A model generated the notes under the pieces. It saw only the letters and a program-made list of their open reading frames with translations. It ran no database searches and was not told the DNA's origin. A stretch of DNA of 64,000 bases from Campylobacter concisus (GTDB lineage: Bacteria; Campylobacterota; Campylobacteria; Campylobacterales; Campylobacteraceae), in NCBI RefSeq assembly GCF_003048535.1, contig NZ_PIRQ01000004.1, positions 116,041 to 180,040 on the forward strand. Reading direction: 5' to 3'. The stretch's first letter is position 1. Each line of letters begins with the position of its first letter. This document shows, piece after piece, positions 7,344-17,089 of the stretch. A program made the position numbers and the translations under genes.

Positions 7344-9305
7344 ATGTCGGATAAAAAAAAGACAATAGAAAGAAATTTAAGTGGGATAACAAACCCTATT
7401 TTTGAAAAAAACCTTCAAGCACTATTTCAACAAGATGAGGTCTTGGCTGCTAGACTTTTTGGTATGAATATACAAACTAAATACGAAATCGTTCTAGATA
7501 AAAGTGATCCAATACACATAAATATCATCAATAAAGAATCTAATGAAACAATATATAAAGATCCGGTTGAAGAAATTAGTAAAATGCTTGATGATATAGA
7601 AAAAAAATATAAAAGATATCCAGGGCTTTTCTTTTATGGCTTAGGAACTGGTATATTTTATAAAGCTTTGGCAAAAAATAAGACTCATAAAAAAATTGTT
7701 ATCATAGAACCAGAACTTGAGATCATACATCTTGTTTTAAATATTATTGATATATCAGATGAGCTTAAAGATGAACAAATTGTTCTTTTTTATTCTGAAT
7801 TTGCTACATATGCTCAGTTTTACTATCTCGTGTCGCATAGCGATTTAGATATATATGCTAAAACTTATAGCTTATTAATCCACTCTAACTATTATGATAA
7901 TTTTGCAGATGACTATATCAAAATAAATAAAGATATAACAAGAGCCTTTTCTCAAAATGTCGTTTCCCATGGGAATAGCATAGATGATCTTCTAATAGGC
8001 ACAAAACAGCATATCGAGAATCTACCTCATATGCTTACTAACTACTGCTATACAAATTTAGTTAAAAAAAGACACGGTCTTATGGATACAGCGATCATTG
8101 TTTCAACAGGTCCAAGCCTAGATAAACAGTTAGAAACACTTAAAAAATTTGCACCTTATGTAAGCATTATAAGTGTCGATGCATCCTATCCAATACTCGC
8201 AAGAAATGGCATAAAGCCAGATTATGTAACATCAATTGAACGAATGATACCTACTTCTACATTTTTTGAAAAAAAGTACCCTGGATTTGATGATGATATA
8301 AATTTTATTGTGGCTTCAGTGACACACAGCCAAACTGTAAAAAATATATTACCTAGACGTTTAGTGCTTACGATGAGGCCTCAACAAGAAGAAAAAATGT
8401 TTAGACTCAACAAATATGGATATCTTGGCGTCGGACACAGCTGTGCAAATATGGCCTACCAGCTAGCGTATGTCTTAGGACATAAAAATATTATCTTTAT
8501 AGGTCAAGATCTTGCTTTTGGTAAAGATGGTGCAAGTCATGCCAAAGGTCACACTATCGCCCAGCCGGACGAAAATTTATATACTATTGCCTATGGTGGC
8601 GAAGGAGAAGTAAGAACAACTTATGTATGGACGCTCTTTAAAAATCAATTTGAAAATGATATTGAGCAAGCTAAATTAGAAGATATAAAATCATATAACT
8701 GCACTGAAGGTGGAGCTAGAATAAATGGTGCTATAGAGAAACCTTTTTTAGAAGTTATGAATGAGCTTTGCAAAGGTAAAAAAGTTAAAAATTTACCAAA
8801 TATCAAAAAAGATAGCGATAAAGTAGCTAACAAAAATTTGTTAAAAGCCTATGAAGTAATACAAAACAAAATAAGAGTTCAAACACAAGCTAAAGAAAAA
8901 ATAGAAAAAGTATTTTTAGAACTAACTCCAAAAATTGATAATTTTATGCTTTTAAGAGATAAGAATGAAATAAATACAAAGCATTTTAAACAGCTTGTAG
9001 GGATATCAAACAAGATAGATAAACTTAAAAATTGTATATCTCATAAGAAGTATATGAGATATATAGAAAATATTTTTGCTATCTCGACTTATTATCAAGA
9101 ACTAGAGCTTGCTAAAGTATCAGTAGCACCAAGTGATACAGACGAAGAAAAAACTAATAAATTAGTTGAGTGGATAGAATTTCATAAATACTGGCTATTT
9201 TCAGCAGCTGGCGGTATAAATGCGGATATAGAAACAACAAAAGAAGCCTCAAAACCTCTTATAAAAGAGCTTAAAAAACGTGGCATCTTTCCAAAAGAAG
9301 ACTAA
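7344..9305 (+). CDS. maf: Motility-associated factor glycosyltransferase (Maf, DUF115)
   Basis: Maf proteins transfer nonulosonic acids such as pseudaminic or legionaminic acid onto flagellin Ser/Thr before export. The 653-residue protein has the usual three-part layout: an N-terminal domain, a central MptE-like Rossmann domain (IIVSTGPSLDKQLETLKK, about 250-267, then VGHSCANMAYQLAYVLGHKN and FIGQDLAFGKDG around 360-400) and a helical C-terminal domain. It heads the legionaminic acid operon, with legB starting 3 bp later, so CMP-legionaminic acid is its likely donor. No poly-G tract of the kind that phase-varies C. jejuni maf genes was seen; codons 4-6 do contain a run of eight A. Confidence 0.9.
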   Translation: MSDKKKTIERNLSGITNPIFEKNLQALFQQDEVLAARLFGMNIQTKYEIVLDKSDPIHINIINKESNETIYKDPVEEISKMLDDIEKKYKRYPGLFFYGLGTGIFYKALAKNKTHKKIVIIEPELEIIHLVLNIIDISDELKDEQIVLFYSEFATYAQFYYLVSHSDLDIYAKTYSLLIHSNYYDNFADDYIKINKDITRAFSQNVVSHGNSIDDLLIGTKQHIENLPHMLTNYCYTNLVKKRHGLMDTAIIVSTGPSLDKQLETLKKFAPYVSIISVDASYPILARNGIKPDYVTSIERMIPTSTFFEKKYPGFDDDINFIVASVTHSQTVKNILPRRLVLTMRPQQEEKMFRLNKYGYLGVGHSCANMAYQLAYVLGHKNIIFIGQDLAFGKDGASHAKGHTIAQPDENLYTIAYGGEGEVRTTYVWTLFKNQFENDIEQAKLEDIKSYNCTEGGARINGAIEKPFLEVMNELCKGKKVKNLPNIKKDSDKVANKNLLKAYEVIQNKIRVQTQAKEKIEKVFLELTPKIDNFMLLRDKNEINTKHFKQLVGISNKIDKLKNCISHKKYMRYIENIFAISTYYQELELAKVSVAPSDTDEEKTNKLVEWIEFHKYWLFSAAGGINADIETTKEASKPLIKELKKRGIFPKED

Positions 9306-9307
9306 AA

Positions 9308-10495
9308 ATGGATATCTTAAGCTTAATAGGACGCACTAAAAATCTCTTTGAAGATGACATAAAGGCGCTTGGTAAAAATTTAAAAGAGATAGTTTCAAGT
9401 TCGAGCTTTCTGGTTATTGGTGGTGCCGGTTCTATCGGTTCAGCCGTGACAAAAGAAATTTTTATAAGAGATCCAAAAAAACTCTACATCGTTGATATCT
9501 CTGAAAACAACCTTGTCGAACTAGTACGTGACATAAGAAGCGAATTTGGATATATAAATGGCGACTTTAAAACTTTTGCTATAGATGTTGCAAGTGCTGA
9601 GTTCAACGCACTCTTGGCACAAAGTGGTGGATTTGACTACGTATTAAATTTATCAGCACTAAAGCATGTTAGAAGCGAAAAAGATCCATTTACGCTTATG
9701 AGGATGCTCGAAACAAATATCTTTAACACCGACAAAACGCTAGCGCAAGCTCTCTACATGAAGTCAAAAAAATATTTCTGCGTTAGCACCGATAAGGCTG
9801 CAAATCCTGTAAATTTAATGGGAGCTAGCAAGCGCATCATGGAGATGTTTGCGTTTAGACACTCCTTAAATATCGACGTCTCAATGGCTAGATTTGCAAA
9901 CGTGGCATTTAGCGACGGCTCACTTCTTTTTGGATTTCAAAAGCGCATAGAAAAATTTCAGCCTATAGTTGCCCCAAACGACGTCAGGCGCTACTTCCTA
10001 ACACCAAAAGAGAGCGGTGAGCTCTGCCTTTTAAGTACCATTTTTGGAGAAAACAGAGATATATTTTTTCCAAAACTAGATGAAAATTTAGACCTTATAA
10101 CATTTAGCGAGATAGCCAAGCGCTACTTAGAAAATTTAGGCTACGAGCCATTCTTGTGTGAAAATGAGGAGGAGGCTAGAAAGCTTGCAAAAGTGCTTCC
10201 AAAAGATGGACTTTACCCTTGCCTTTTTACGCCTAGTGATACGACTGGAGAAAAGGACTACGAGGAGTTTTTCGTTGACAGCGAGAGACTTGACATGCAA
10301 AGGCTTCAAAATATCGGTATCGTCAAAAATGATGCAAATTTTGACAGCAAAAAGCTAGAAATTTTTAAAAACAATATTTTAAATTTAAAATCAAGCTTGA
10401 CATGGAGCAAAGAGGACGTTTTACGCGAAGTTTTCGAGCTCATACCAAATTTTATGCATAAAGAAACAGGAAAATATCTCGATGAAAAAATGTGA
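9308..10495 (+). CDS. legB: Sugar-nucleotide 4,6-dehydratase of the legionaminic acid pathway (LegB)
   Basis: LegB is the NAD-dependent 4,6-dehydratase that starts legionaminic acid synthesis; in C. jejuni it uses GDP-GlcNAc. The 395-residue protein has a Rossmann motif GGAGSIGSAVTKEIF near residues 37-51 and the extended-SDR catalytic region STDKAANPVNLMGASKRIME. There the usual Tyr of YxxxK is Met (MGASK), as in FlaA1/PseB-like soluble dehydratases. The gene follows maf by 2 bp and overlaps legC by 14 bp. A related dehydratase of another sugar pathway is possible from sequence alone, but the surrounding genes support LegB. Confidence 0.88.
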   Translation: MDILSLIGRTKNLFEDDIKALGKNLKEIVSSSSFLVIGGAGSIGSAVTKEIFIRDPKKLYIVDISENNLVELVRDIRSEFGYINGDFKTFAIDVASAEFNALLAQSGGFDYVLNLSALKHVRSEKDPFTLMRMLETNIFNTDKTLAQALYMKSKKYFCVSTDKAANPVNLMGASKRIMEMFAFRHSLNIDVSMARFANVAFSDGSLLFGFQKRIEKFQPIVAPNDVRRYFLTPKESGELCLLSTIFGENRDIFFPKLDENLDLITFSEIAKRYLENLGYEPFLCENEEEARKLAKVLPKDGLYPCLFTPSDTTGEKDYEEFFVDSERLDMQRLQNIGIVKNDANFDSKKLEIFKNNILNLKSSLTWSKEDVLREVFELIPNFMHKETGKYLDEKM

Positions 10496-11633
10496 TTTTG
10501 ACGAGGTTTTGAAATTTATAAAAAGCACCTTTGGCAAGGATAAAGTCCCGCTTCACGAGCCTAAATTTATAGGCAATGAGAAAAAATATCTACTTGAGTG
10601 CATCGACTCTAGTTTCGTCTCAAGTGTCGGTAAATTTGTAGATGAGTTTGAGAGCAAGCTAGCTCAAATGGTCGGTGCTAAATTTGCAGTTGCCACGACA
10701 AATGGCACCTCAGCGCTTCACATCTGCCTAAAAATAGCTGGTGTTGGGCAAAATGACGAAGTGATCACGCAGCCAGTTACTTTTATAGCCACTTGCAACG
10801 CCATTAGCTACCTTTTTGCAAAGCCGGTTTTCGTGGATGTTGATCTTGATACGCTTGGCATGTCGCCAGCGTCGCTTAGTGCGTTTTTGGAGAAAAACTG
10901 CGAGCTAAAAGAGGGCAACTGCGTAAATAAAACTAGCGGCAGGATAGTGCGAGCCTGCGTGCCTATGCACACTTTTGGACTGCCTTGCAAGATAGATGAG
11001 ATAGCTGAAATTTGCAAGTGTTGGAATATCGTTTTGGTAGAAGATGGCGCCGAGAGCCTTGGCAGCTACTACAAAGGCACTCATACAGGGAATTTTGGCA
11101 AGCTTGCAGCGATGAGCTTTAATGGCAATAAGATCGTCACAAGCGGAGGCGGTGGAGCTATCGTCACAAATGACGAGAAGATAGCAAAGCACGCCAAATT
11201 TATCACCACAACGGCCAAGGTGCCACATCCCTTTGAGTATCGTCACAGCGAGATCGGCTACAACTACCGCTTGCCAAATTTAAATGCAGCTCTGCTTGTG
11301 GCGCAGCTTGAAAATTTGGAGCTATTTTTAAAGAGCAAACGCGAGCTTGCTATGCTCTATAAAGAGTATTTTTCTAAATTTGATGATGTGAAATTTATAG
11401 ATGAGCCAGTGGATGCTAGGTCAAATTTTTGGCTAAATGCGGTGCTATTTGAAAGCCGTGAAAAGCGAGATGAGTTTTTGAAATTTAGCAATGAAAATGG
11501 CGTTTTTACGCGCCCTATCTGGCAGCTCATGAACGAGCTTGATATGTTTAAAGACTGCCAAAGAGATGAGCTAAAAAATGCTAAATTTCTAAGTGATAGG
11601 ATAGTAAATATCCCAAGTAGCGCAAGGGTGTAG
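10482..11633 (+). CDS. legC: PLP-dependent sugar aminotransferase (LegC)
   Basis: LegC aminates the 4-keto sugar made by LegB. This is a DegT/DnrJ/EryC1 aminotransferase of 383 residues: the substrate loop TTNGTSALHICLK near residues 72-84, the PLP-contacting VEDGAESLGSYY, and the Schiff-base lysine in SFNGNKIVTSGGGGA (about 205-220). A tyrosine-rich YNYRLPNLNAAL segment follows, as in the family. It overlaps legB by 14 bp and ends 2 bp before legH. Confidence 0.9.
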   Translation: MKKCDFDEVLKFIKSTFGKDKVPLHEPKFIGNEKKYLLECIDSSFVSSVGKFVDEFESKLAQMVGAKFAVATTNGTSALHICLKIAGVGQNDEVITQPVTFIATCNAISYLFAKPVFVDVDLDTLGMSPASLSAFLEKNCELKEGNCVNKTSGRIVRACVPMHTFGLPCKIDEIAEICKCWNIVLVEDGAESLGSYYKGTHTGNFGKLAAMSFNGNKIVTSGGGGAIVTNDEKIAKHAKFITTTAKVPHPFEYRHSEIGYNYRLPNLNAALLVAQLENLELFLKSKRELAMLYKEYFSKFDDVKFIDEPVDARSNFWLNAVLFESREKRDEFLKFSNENGVFTRPIWQLMNELDMFKDCQRDELKNAKFLSDRIVNIPSSARV

Positions 11634-11635
11634 CC

Positions 11636-12247
11636 GTGCAAGATATAGTTTTAATAGGTGGCGGCGGGCACTGCAAAAGTGTGATAGATGTCATCGAGAG
11701 CGAGGCTAAATTTAATATAATTGGTATTATAGATGCGGCAGAAAATATTGGCAAAAAGGTGCTTGGCTATGAGATTATAGGTAGCGATGATGATCTGGCT
11801 GAGGTTTTTAAATCATGCAAAAATGCTGTGGTGACGGTTGGGCAGATAAAAAGTAGTGAGCCTAGAAAAAGACTGTTTGCACTGCTAAAAGAAATAGGTT
11901 TCATACTTCCAACCATAGTCTCGCCACTTGCGTATATCTCAAAGCATGCATGTGTAGGTGAGGGAAGCGTGGTGATGCATCATGCCTTGATCAACGCTGG
12001 CGCATGTGTCGGTAAAAACTGTATCATAAACACAAAAGCACTTGTGGAGCATGACGCAACTATCGGCGATCACTGCCATATCTCAACAGCAAGTGTGGTA
12101 AATGGTGGCGTTGTCGTGCAAGATGAGACATTCTTTGGTAGTAATGCAACCAGCAAAGAGTATATCGTGATAGGTGAAAATTCTATCATAGGTGGCGGAA
12201 CTAGCGTGACGAGAAGCTTGGAGAAAAACGCTTTTATAAAGGCGTAA
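11636..12247 (+). CDS. legH: Sugar N-acetyltransferase, NeuD/PglD type (LegH)
   Basis: LegH acetylates the 4-amino group of the LegC product. The 203-residue protein has a PglD-like N-terminal domain with LIGGGGHCKSVIDVI (residues 5-19) and a C-terminal left-handed beta-helix of hexapeptide repeats (GEGSVVMHHALINAGACVG onward). His residues in VEHDATIGDHCHI fit the catalytic position of this family. It starts with GTG, 2 bp after the legC stop. Other NeuD-like acetyltransferases would look similar; operon position supports LegH. Confidence 0.85.
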   Translation: MQDIVLIGGGGHCKSVIDVIESEAKFNIIGIIDAAENIGKKVLGYEIIGSDDDLAEVFKSCKNAVVTVGQIKSSEPRKRLFALLKEIGFILPTIVSPLAYISKHACVGEGSVVMHHALINAGACVGKNCIINTKALVEHDATIGDHCHISTASVVNGGVVVQDETFFGSNATSKEYIVIGENSIIGGGTSVTRSLEKNAFIKA

Positions 12248-12271
12248 AACTAGAATTTTAAAGGAAATTTG

Positions 12272-13273
12272 ATGTCAAATAGGGTTTTTATCATAGCCGA
12301 GGCCGGGGTTAATCACAATGGCGATATAAATTTAGCTAAAAAACTGATTGACGTGGCAGCCAAAGCTGGCGCTGATGCAGTGAAATTTCAGACCTTTAAA
12401 GCTCAAAATCTTGTTTCAACAAACGCACAAAAGGCTAGCTATCAAAAAGAAACTACCGATAAAAATGAAAGTCAGTTTGAGATGATAAAAAAGCTTGAAC
12501 TAGATGAGAATAAACATAAAGAGCTCATAGCCTACTGCAAACAAAAAAATATCACTTTTCTCTCAACTCCTTTTGATAGCGACAGCATAAAGCTTCTTGA
12601 TGAGTTGGGGCTTAGCACATTTAAGATCCCAAGTGGCGAGATAACGAATTTGCCTTATCTTAGGCAAATAGGTGGGCTTAATAAAAAGATCATTCTCTCA
12701 ACCGGCATGGCAAATTTAGGCGAGGTGGAAGCTGCTATAGAAGCACTTGTAAAAAGTGGCACGAAACGTGAAAATATAAGCCTTCTTCATGCAAATACGC
12801 AGTATCCAACGCCAATGGAGGATGTAAATTTAAAGGCGATGATAACTCTTAAAAATGCCTTTGGTCTTGAGGTCGGATATAGCGATCATACGCTTGGTAT
12901 CGAGGTCGATATCGCAGCGGTTGCCATGGGCGCAAAGATCATAGAAAAGCACTTTACGCTTGATAAGAGCTTGCCTGGACCTGATCACAAGGCTAGCCTT
13001 GAGCCAGATGAGCTAGCGACTATGGTTAGTGGCATTAGAAATATCGAGCTAGCGCTTGGAGACGGACTAAAGCACTTTAGCAAAAGCGAGAGTGAAAATA
13101 TCAAAATAGCTAGAAAGTCTATCGTGGCAAAACGAGATATAAAAAAGGGTGAAATTTTTAGCGAGCAAAATATCTGCGTAAAACGCCCAGGAGATGGCAT
13201 AAATCCTATGAGGTGGGATGAGGTGATCGGACAAATTTCACAAAAAGACTATAAACAAGATGAGTTGATATGA
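12272..13273 (+). CDS. legI: N,N'-diacetyllegionaminic acid synthase (LegI/NeuB2)
   Basis: LegI condenses the 2,4-diacetamido hexose from LegG with phosphoenolpyruvate to give N,N'-diacetyllegionaminic acid. The 333-residue NeuB-family protein has AEAGVNHNGDINLAKKLID at the N-terminus, the TIM-barrel motif GADAVKFQTFKAQNLVS, and GYSDHTLGIEVDIAAVAMGA with EKHFTLDKSLPGPDH in the active site. A C-terminal SAF (antifreeze-like) domain starts near KRDIKKGEIF. The ATG at 12272 is preferred over a TTG three bases earlier because AAGGAA at 12261-12266 sits 5 bases from it. The stop overlaps the legG ATG. Confidence 0.92.
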   Translation: MSNRVFIIAEAGVNHNGDINLAKKLIDVAAKAGADAVKFQTFKAQNLVSTNAQKASYQKETTDKNESQFEMIKKLELDENKHKELIAYCKQKNITFLSTPFDSDSIKLLDELGLSTFKIPSGEITNLPYLRQIGGLNKKIILSTGMANLGEVEAAIEALVKSGTKRENISLLHANTQYPTPMEDVNLKAMITLKNAFGLEVGYSDHTLGIEVDIAAVAMGAKIIEKHFTLDKSLPGPDHKASLEPDELATMVSGIRNIELALGDGLKHFSKSESENIKIARKSIVAKRDIKKGEIFSEQNICVKRPGDGINPMRWDEVIGQISQKDYKQDELI

Positions 13274-14430
13274 GAAAAATTTGTGTAGTGACAAGCACTA
13301 GAGCTGAATATGGCCTGCTTTACTGGCTCTTAAAAGAGATAAAAGCAGATAGCGAGCTTAAGCTTCAGCTTATTGTCACTGGTATGCACCTAAGCCCTGA
13401 GTTTGGACTAACATACAAAGAGATAGAAAAAGAATTTAAGATAGATAAAAAGATAGAAATTTTAAGTAGCTCGCATACAAGTCTTGATATTTGCGCTGAG
13501 ATGTCAAGAGTTTATGAGAAATTTGCTCCGGCACTAGCTGAGCTTAAGCCTGATATATTAGTGCTTCTTGGCGATAGATATGAGATATTTGGTGTAGCAG
13601 GTGTCGCTAGTATCATGCAGATACCAATAGCACATATTCACGGCGGCGAGACCACACAAGGAGCATTTGACGAGGCTTTTAGGCACAGTATAACAAAGAT
13701 GAGCCATATACATTTTGCAGCCACAAATGAGTATGCAAACCGCATAATCCAGCTTGGCGAAGAGCCTAGTAGAGTTTTTAATGTCGGCGGCCCTGGCATA
13801 GAAAATATAAAAAAGCTAAATTTATTAAACAAAGATGAGTTTGAAAAATCTATAAATTTTAAGCTCACTAAAAAAAATATACTAATTACATTTCATCCAG
13901 TAACGCTTGAAAATAGTAGTGTAAAAGAGCAATTCAGCGAGCTTTTAGAAGCAATAGACAAGCTAAAAGATACAAATTTTATCTTTACAAAAGCAAATAG
14001 TGACATAGATGGTGATGTGATAAATAAAATGATAGATGAGTATGTTAGTATAAATCCACAAAAAGCTGTGGCGTTTACTTCACTTGGGCAGCTAAGATAC
14101 CTAAGTGCGATAAAATTTGTTGATATAGTCCTAGGAAATAGCTCGAGTGGCCTTTCAGAAGTCCCAAGCTTTAAAAAGGCCACCATAAATATAGGCGATC
14201 GCCAAAAAGGACGTGCAAGAGCTAGCAGTGTGATAGACGTTAGGCCCGTTAAAAAAGAAATTTTAGCCGCTATAAAAAAAGTATATTCAAAAGAATTTGA
14301 GCAAGTTTTAAAAGATACCACCAATCCATATGATGGCGGTAATCCAAGTAAAAAAATGGTTAAAATTTTAAAAGAGATCGAGTTTGATGATATTTTGAAA
14401 AAGAAATTTTATGATATAGGTTTGAAATGA
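13270..14430 (+). CDS. legG: Hydrolysing sugar-nucleotide 2-epimerase (LegG/NeuC)
   Basis: LegG removes the nucleotide from the diacetamido sugar while inverting C2, making the substrate for LegI. The 386-residue protein belongs to the WecB/NeuC family: TSTRAEYGLLYWLLKEI at the N-terminus, VLLGDRYEIFGVAG near 96-109, IPIAHIHGGETTQGAFDEAF with catalytic His/Glu, and GNSSSGLSEVPSF in the C-terminal nucleotide-binding lobe. It overlaps legI and ptmE by 4 bp each (ATGA), showing tight translational coupling. Confidence 0.92.
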   Translation: MRKICVVTSTRAEYGLLYWLLKEIKADSELKLQLIVTGMHLSPEFGLTYKEIEKEFKIDKKIEILSSSHTSLDICAEMSRVYEKFAPALAELKPDILVLLGDRYEIFGVAGVASIMQIPIAHIHGGETTQGAFDEAFRHSITKMSHIHFAATNEYANRIIQLGEEPSRVFNVGGPGIENIKKLNLLNKDEFEKSINFKLTKKNILITFHPVTLENSSVKEQFSELLEAIDKLKDTNFIFTKANSDIDGDVINKMIDEYVSINPQKAVAFTSLGQLRYLSAIKFVDIVLGNSSSGLSEVPSFKKATINIGDRQKGRARASSVIDVRPVKKEILAAIKKVYSKEFEQVLKDTTNPYDGGNPSKKMVKILKEIEFDDILKKKFYDIGLK

Positions 14431-15473
14431 GAATAGTAAACGATATAAAGCTAAGCGTAAATTCAACCATAAAAGACGCCCTACAAACAATCAATAATGG
14501 TGGGCTCCAAATAGCTATCGTCGTGGATGAAAACGATAGCCTTGTAGGTACAGTAACAGATGGAGATATCAGACGCGGACTATTAAATGGTCTTGATCTA
14601 AATAGCAATATAAATCTTATAGTGCACAAGAGTCCAAGTATTGCAAATGTTGGCGACACAAAAGAGTCAATACTAAAAATAGCACTTGCAAAAAAGCTTC
14701 ATAAAATCCCACTAATAGATGAACTTGGAAAGCTAGTTGGTATAGAAGATATCGAAGACATTATAAAACCGGTCAGCAAAACAAACAAAGTCATTTTAAT
14801 GGTAGGAGGCCTTGGTACTAGGCTTAGACCGCTTACGCAAGATACTCCAAAGCCAATGTTAAAGGTCGGAAACAAGCCAATACTTCAAACGATAGTTGAG
14901 AAATTTGCAGAGTATGGCTTTGTAAATATCACGATGTGTGTAAATTTTAATGCAGACATCATCAAGGACTATTTTGGTGACGGCAAAGAATTTGGAGTAA
15001 ACATCGACTACATTTTAGAGCAAAAAAGAATGGGTACGGCAGGTGCATTAAGCCTACTTAAAGAGCGACCAAACGAACCATTTTTTGTAATGAACGGTGA
15101 TCTTCTTACAAATGTAAATTTCGAGCATATTTTTAACTACCACACGCTAAATAAAGCGACGGCTACAATGTGTGTAAGAGAGTATGACTACGAAGTTCCT
15201 TATGGCGTTGTAAAAATGAACGACAACAAGATAGTAGATATCTCAGAAAAACCAGTGCAGAAATTTTTCGTAAGTGCTGGAATATATATGCTCTCGCCGG
15301 AAATTTTAGATCTAATACCAAAAAATGAGTTTTATGATATGCCAACTCTTTTTGAAAAAGCGATAAGCAAAGAAAAAAACGTCATCTCGTTTCCTATACA
15401 TGAGTACTGGATCGATATAGGTCGCTTAGAAGAGTATCAAAAAGCAAATGAAGAATATGCAAAAATATTTTGA
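14427..15473 (+). CDS. ptmE: CBS-domain sugar-1-phosphate guanylyltransferase (PtmE)
   Basis: PtmE makes the GDP-activated hexosamine that enters this pathway; in C. jejuni it is a glucosamine-1-phosphate guanylyltransferase. The protein (348 residues) starts with two CBS motifs (about 10-115), then has a nucleotidyltransferase domain beginning VGGLGTRLRPLTQDTPKPM (about 127-145), with MNGDLLTNVNF and HEYWIDIGRLEEYQKA as further signatures. The fusion with CBS domains is characteristic of PtmE and suggests regulation by a nucleotide ligand. It overlaps legG by 4 bp. Confidence 0.88.
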   Translation: MRIVNDIKLSVNSTIKDALQTINNGGLQIAIVVDENDSLVGTVTDGDIRRGLLNGLDLNSNINLIVHKSPSIANVGDTKESILKIALAKKLHKIPLIDELGKLVGIEDIEDIIKPVSKTNKVILMVGGLGTRLRPLTQDTPKPMLKVGNKPILQTIVEKFAEYGFVNITMCVNFNADIIKDYFGDGKEFGVNIDYILEQKRMGTAGALSLLKERPNEPFFVMNGDLLTNVNFEHIFNYHTLNKATATMCVREYDYEVPYGVVKMNDNKIVDISEKPVQKFFVSAGIYMLSPEILDLIPKNEFYDMPTLFEKAISKEKNVISFPIHEYWIDIGRLEEYQKANEEYAKIF

Positions 15474-15486
15474 TTGGATATTTTAA

Positions 15487-16389
15487 ATGAAAGCTCTTAT
15501 CTTAGGCTATGGTTCGATTGGTAAAAGGCATTGCGAAGTATTAGAAGCTTTACCACAGATAGATGAGATCTGCCTCGTCACTAGCCAAGATATAGTTGGA
15601 AAAACTTGTTACAAAAGTTTAGAAGAAGTCTCAAATTTAGACAAGTTTGACTACTTTGTTATAGCAACTCCCACATTTTTACATCTGCAAAATTTAAAAT
15701 TTCTAGACGAGAAAGTAAAAAATAAAATAATACTTTGTGAAAAGCCTTTGTTTGAGAAATTTTACGATTTTACACCAAAAAACAACAAAATTTTTATAGG
15801 CTACGTGCTTAGATTTCATCCACTTTTACAAAAATTAAAAGAGCTTTTGAAGAGTGAAAAAATTTTGTACATAAACGCTAGTTGTGGACAGTATCTACCA
15901 AGCTGGAGAAATGGGGACTATACAAAATGTTATAGTGCTAGCAAAGAAAAAGGCGGTGGGGTTTTGCTAGATCTTAGTCATGAGTTAGACTATGCCATGT
16001 GGCTATGCGGTAAATTTAAGAGCGTAAAAAGCTTTCAAGATAAAATTTCAAATTTGCAGATAACAAGTGATGATTTATGTTTGATCTTTGGCAAAACAAA
16101 CAATAATGTAGTAGCCAATATAAGTATTGATTATCTGAGCCGCATGACGCATAGAAACGTGCGAGTGGAGTGCGAAGGCTCAACTTATGAGCTTGATTTC
16201 ATAAAAGGTACTCTCATAAAACAAGATATCAATAGGCAAATTTTTAACATGCCAAATTTGGCAAGAAATGAGATGTTTTTAGCTATGCATAAAGATGTCT
16301 TGGGTGAACAAAGATACGTTTGTGGCTTTATTGAGGGACAAGATGCTATGGACATAATAGATCAAATTCAAAGGCAAAATAATGAGTAA
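15487..16389 (+). CDS. ptmF: Gfo/Idh/MocA-family oxidoreductase (PtmF)
   Basis: A NAD(P)-dependent oxidoreductase-like protein of 300 residues. The Rossmann motif LGYGSIGKRHCEVLE is at the N-terminus, ILCEKPLFEKF is the conserved EKP lysine motif near residues 90-100, and GGGVLLDLSHELDYAMWL is the substrate/His motif. In C. jejuni the homologue Cj1330 (PtmF) belongs to the legionaminic acid locus, where it is linked to supply of the hexosamine-phosphate precursor; its exact reaction is less certain than those of the Leg enzymes. It overlaps legF by 8 bp. Confidence 0.82.
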   Translation: MKALILGYGSIGKRHCEVLEALPQIDEICLVTSQDIVGKTCYKSLEEVSNLDKFDYFVIATPTFLHLQNLKFLDEKVKNKIILCEKPLFEKFYDFTPKNNKIFIGYVLRFHPLLQKLKELLKSEKILYINASCGQYLPSWRNGDYTKCYSASKEKGGGVLLDLSHELDYAMWLCGKFKSVKSFQDKISNLQITSDDLCLIFGKTNNNVVANISIDYLSRMTHRNVRVECEGSTYELDFIKGTLIKQDINRQIFNMPNLARNEMFLAMHKDVLGEQRYVCGFIEGQDAMDIIDQIQRQNNE

Positions 16390-17089
16390 TGTTTTATGTA
16401 CAATATGTGCAAGAGGCGGTAGTAAGGGTGTAAAAGGGAAAAATGTACGTGAGCTTTGTGGAAAACCCCTTATCGCTTACACCATAGAGCAAGCCAGAGA
16501 GTCAAATTTATTTGAACATATAGTAATTAGTACTGATAGCGATTTGATCGCAGAAACGGCAGTAAAATACGGCGCAGAAGTCTTTTTTAAAAGAGATGCT
16601 GCTATGGCCAGCGATACAGCTGGAAAGCTTGATGTGATAAAAGATGCTTTTTTAAAAAGCGAACAACATTACGCACAAAAATTTGATTATGAGATCGATC
16701 TTGATGCAACAGCTCCACTTCGTGATGTGAGCGATATCATAAACGCTTACAATCAGTTTCTGCGCGATGAAAATGACAATCTAATAACTGCAATGCCAAG
16801 CAGAAGAAGTCCGTACTTTAACTTGGTTGAAATTTATCCTGATGGACGTGTGGGGCTTGCAAAAACTTTAGCAAAAGCCATTGTAAGACGACAAGATGCA
16901 CCAAAGACTTATGATATGAACGCTTCTATCTATATCTGGAAACGTGAAGCCTTACTAAATAACGATACATTGTTTTTGCCAAAAACTGGGCTTTATGTGA
17001 TGAGTGAAGACAGATCAATCGATATAGATTGTGAACTGGATTTTAAATTTGTAGAGTTTTTAATGAAGGAAAAAAATGCTAACAGATAA
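16382..17089 (+). CDS. legF: CMP-legionaminic acid synthetase (LegF/PtmB)
   Basis: LegF activates legionaminic acid with CTP, giving the donor used by Maf. The 235-residue protein has the CMP-sugar synthetase signature CTICARGGSKGVKGKNVREL, followed by GKPLIAYTIEQA, ISTDSD and the acidic DLDATAPLRD motif (family form LQPTSPLR). It overlaps ptmF by 8 bp and ptmA by 14 bp. NeuA-type enzymes for other nonulosonates look similar; the neighbours support legionaminic acid. Confidence 0.9.
   Translation: MSNVLCTICARGGSKGVKGKNVRELCGKPLIAYTIEQARESNLFEHIVISTDSDLIAETAVKYGAEVFFKRDAAMASDTAGKLDVIKDAFLKSEQHYAQKFDYEIDLDATAPLRDVSDIINAYNQFLRDENDNLITAMPSRRSPYFNLVEIYPDGRVGLAKTLAKAIVRRQDAPKTYDMNASIYIWKREALLNNDTLFLPKTGLYVMSEDRSIDIDCELDFKFVEFLMKEKNANR

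Noticed and set aside
7344..9305. Poly-G/C phase-variation tract in maf
   Set aside because: No homopolymeric G or C run was seen in the gene or its upstream region.
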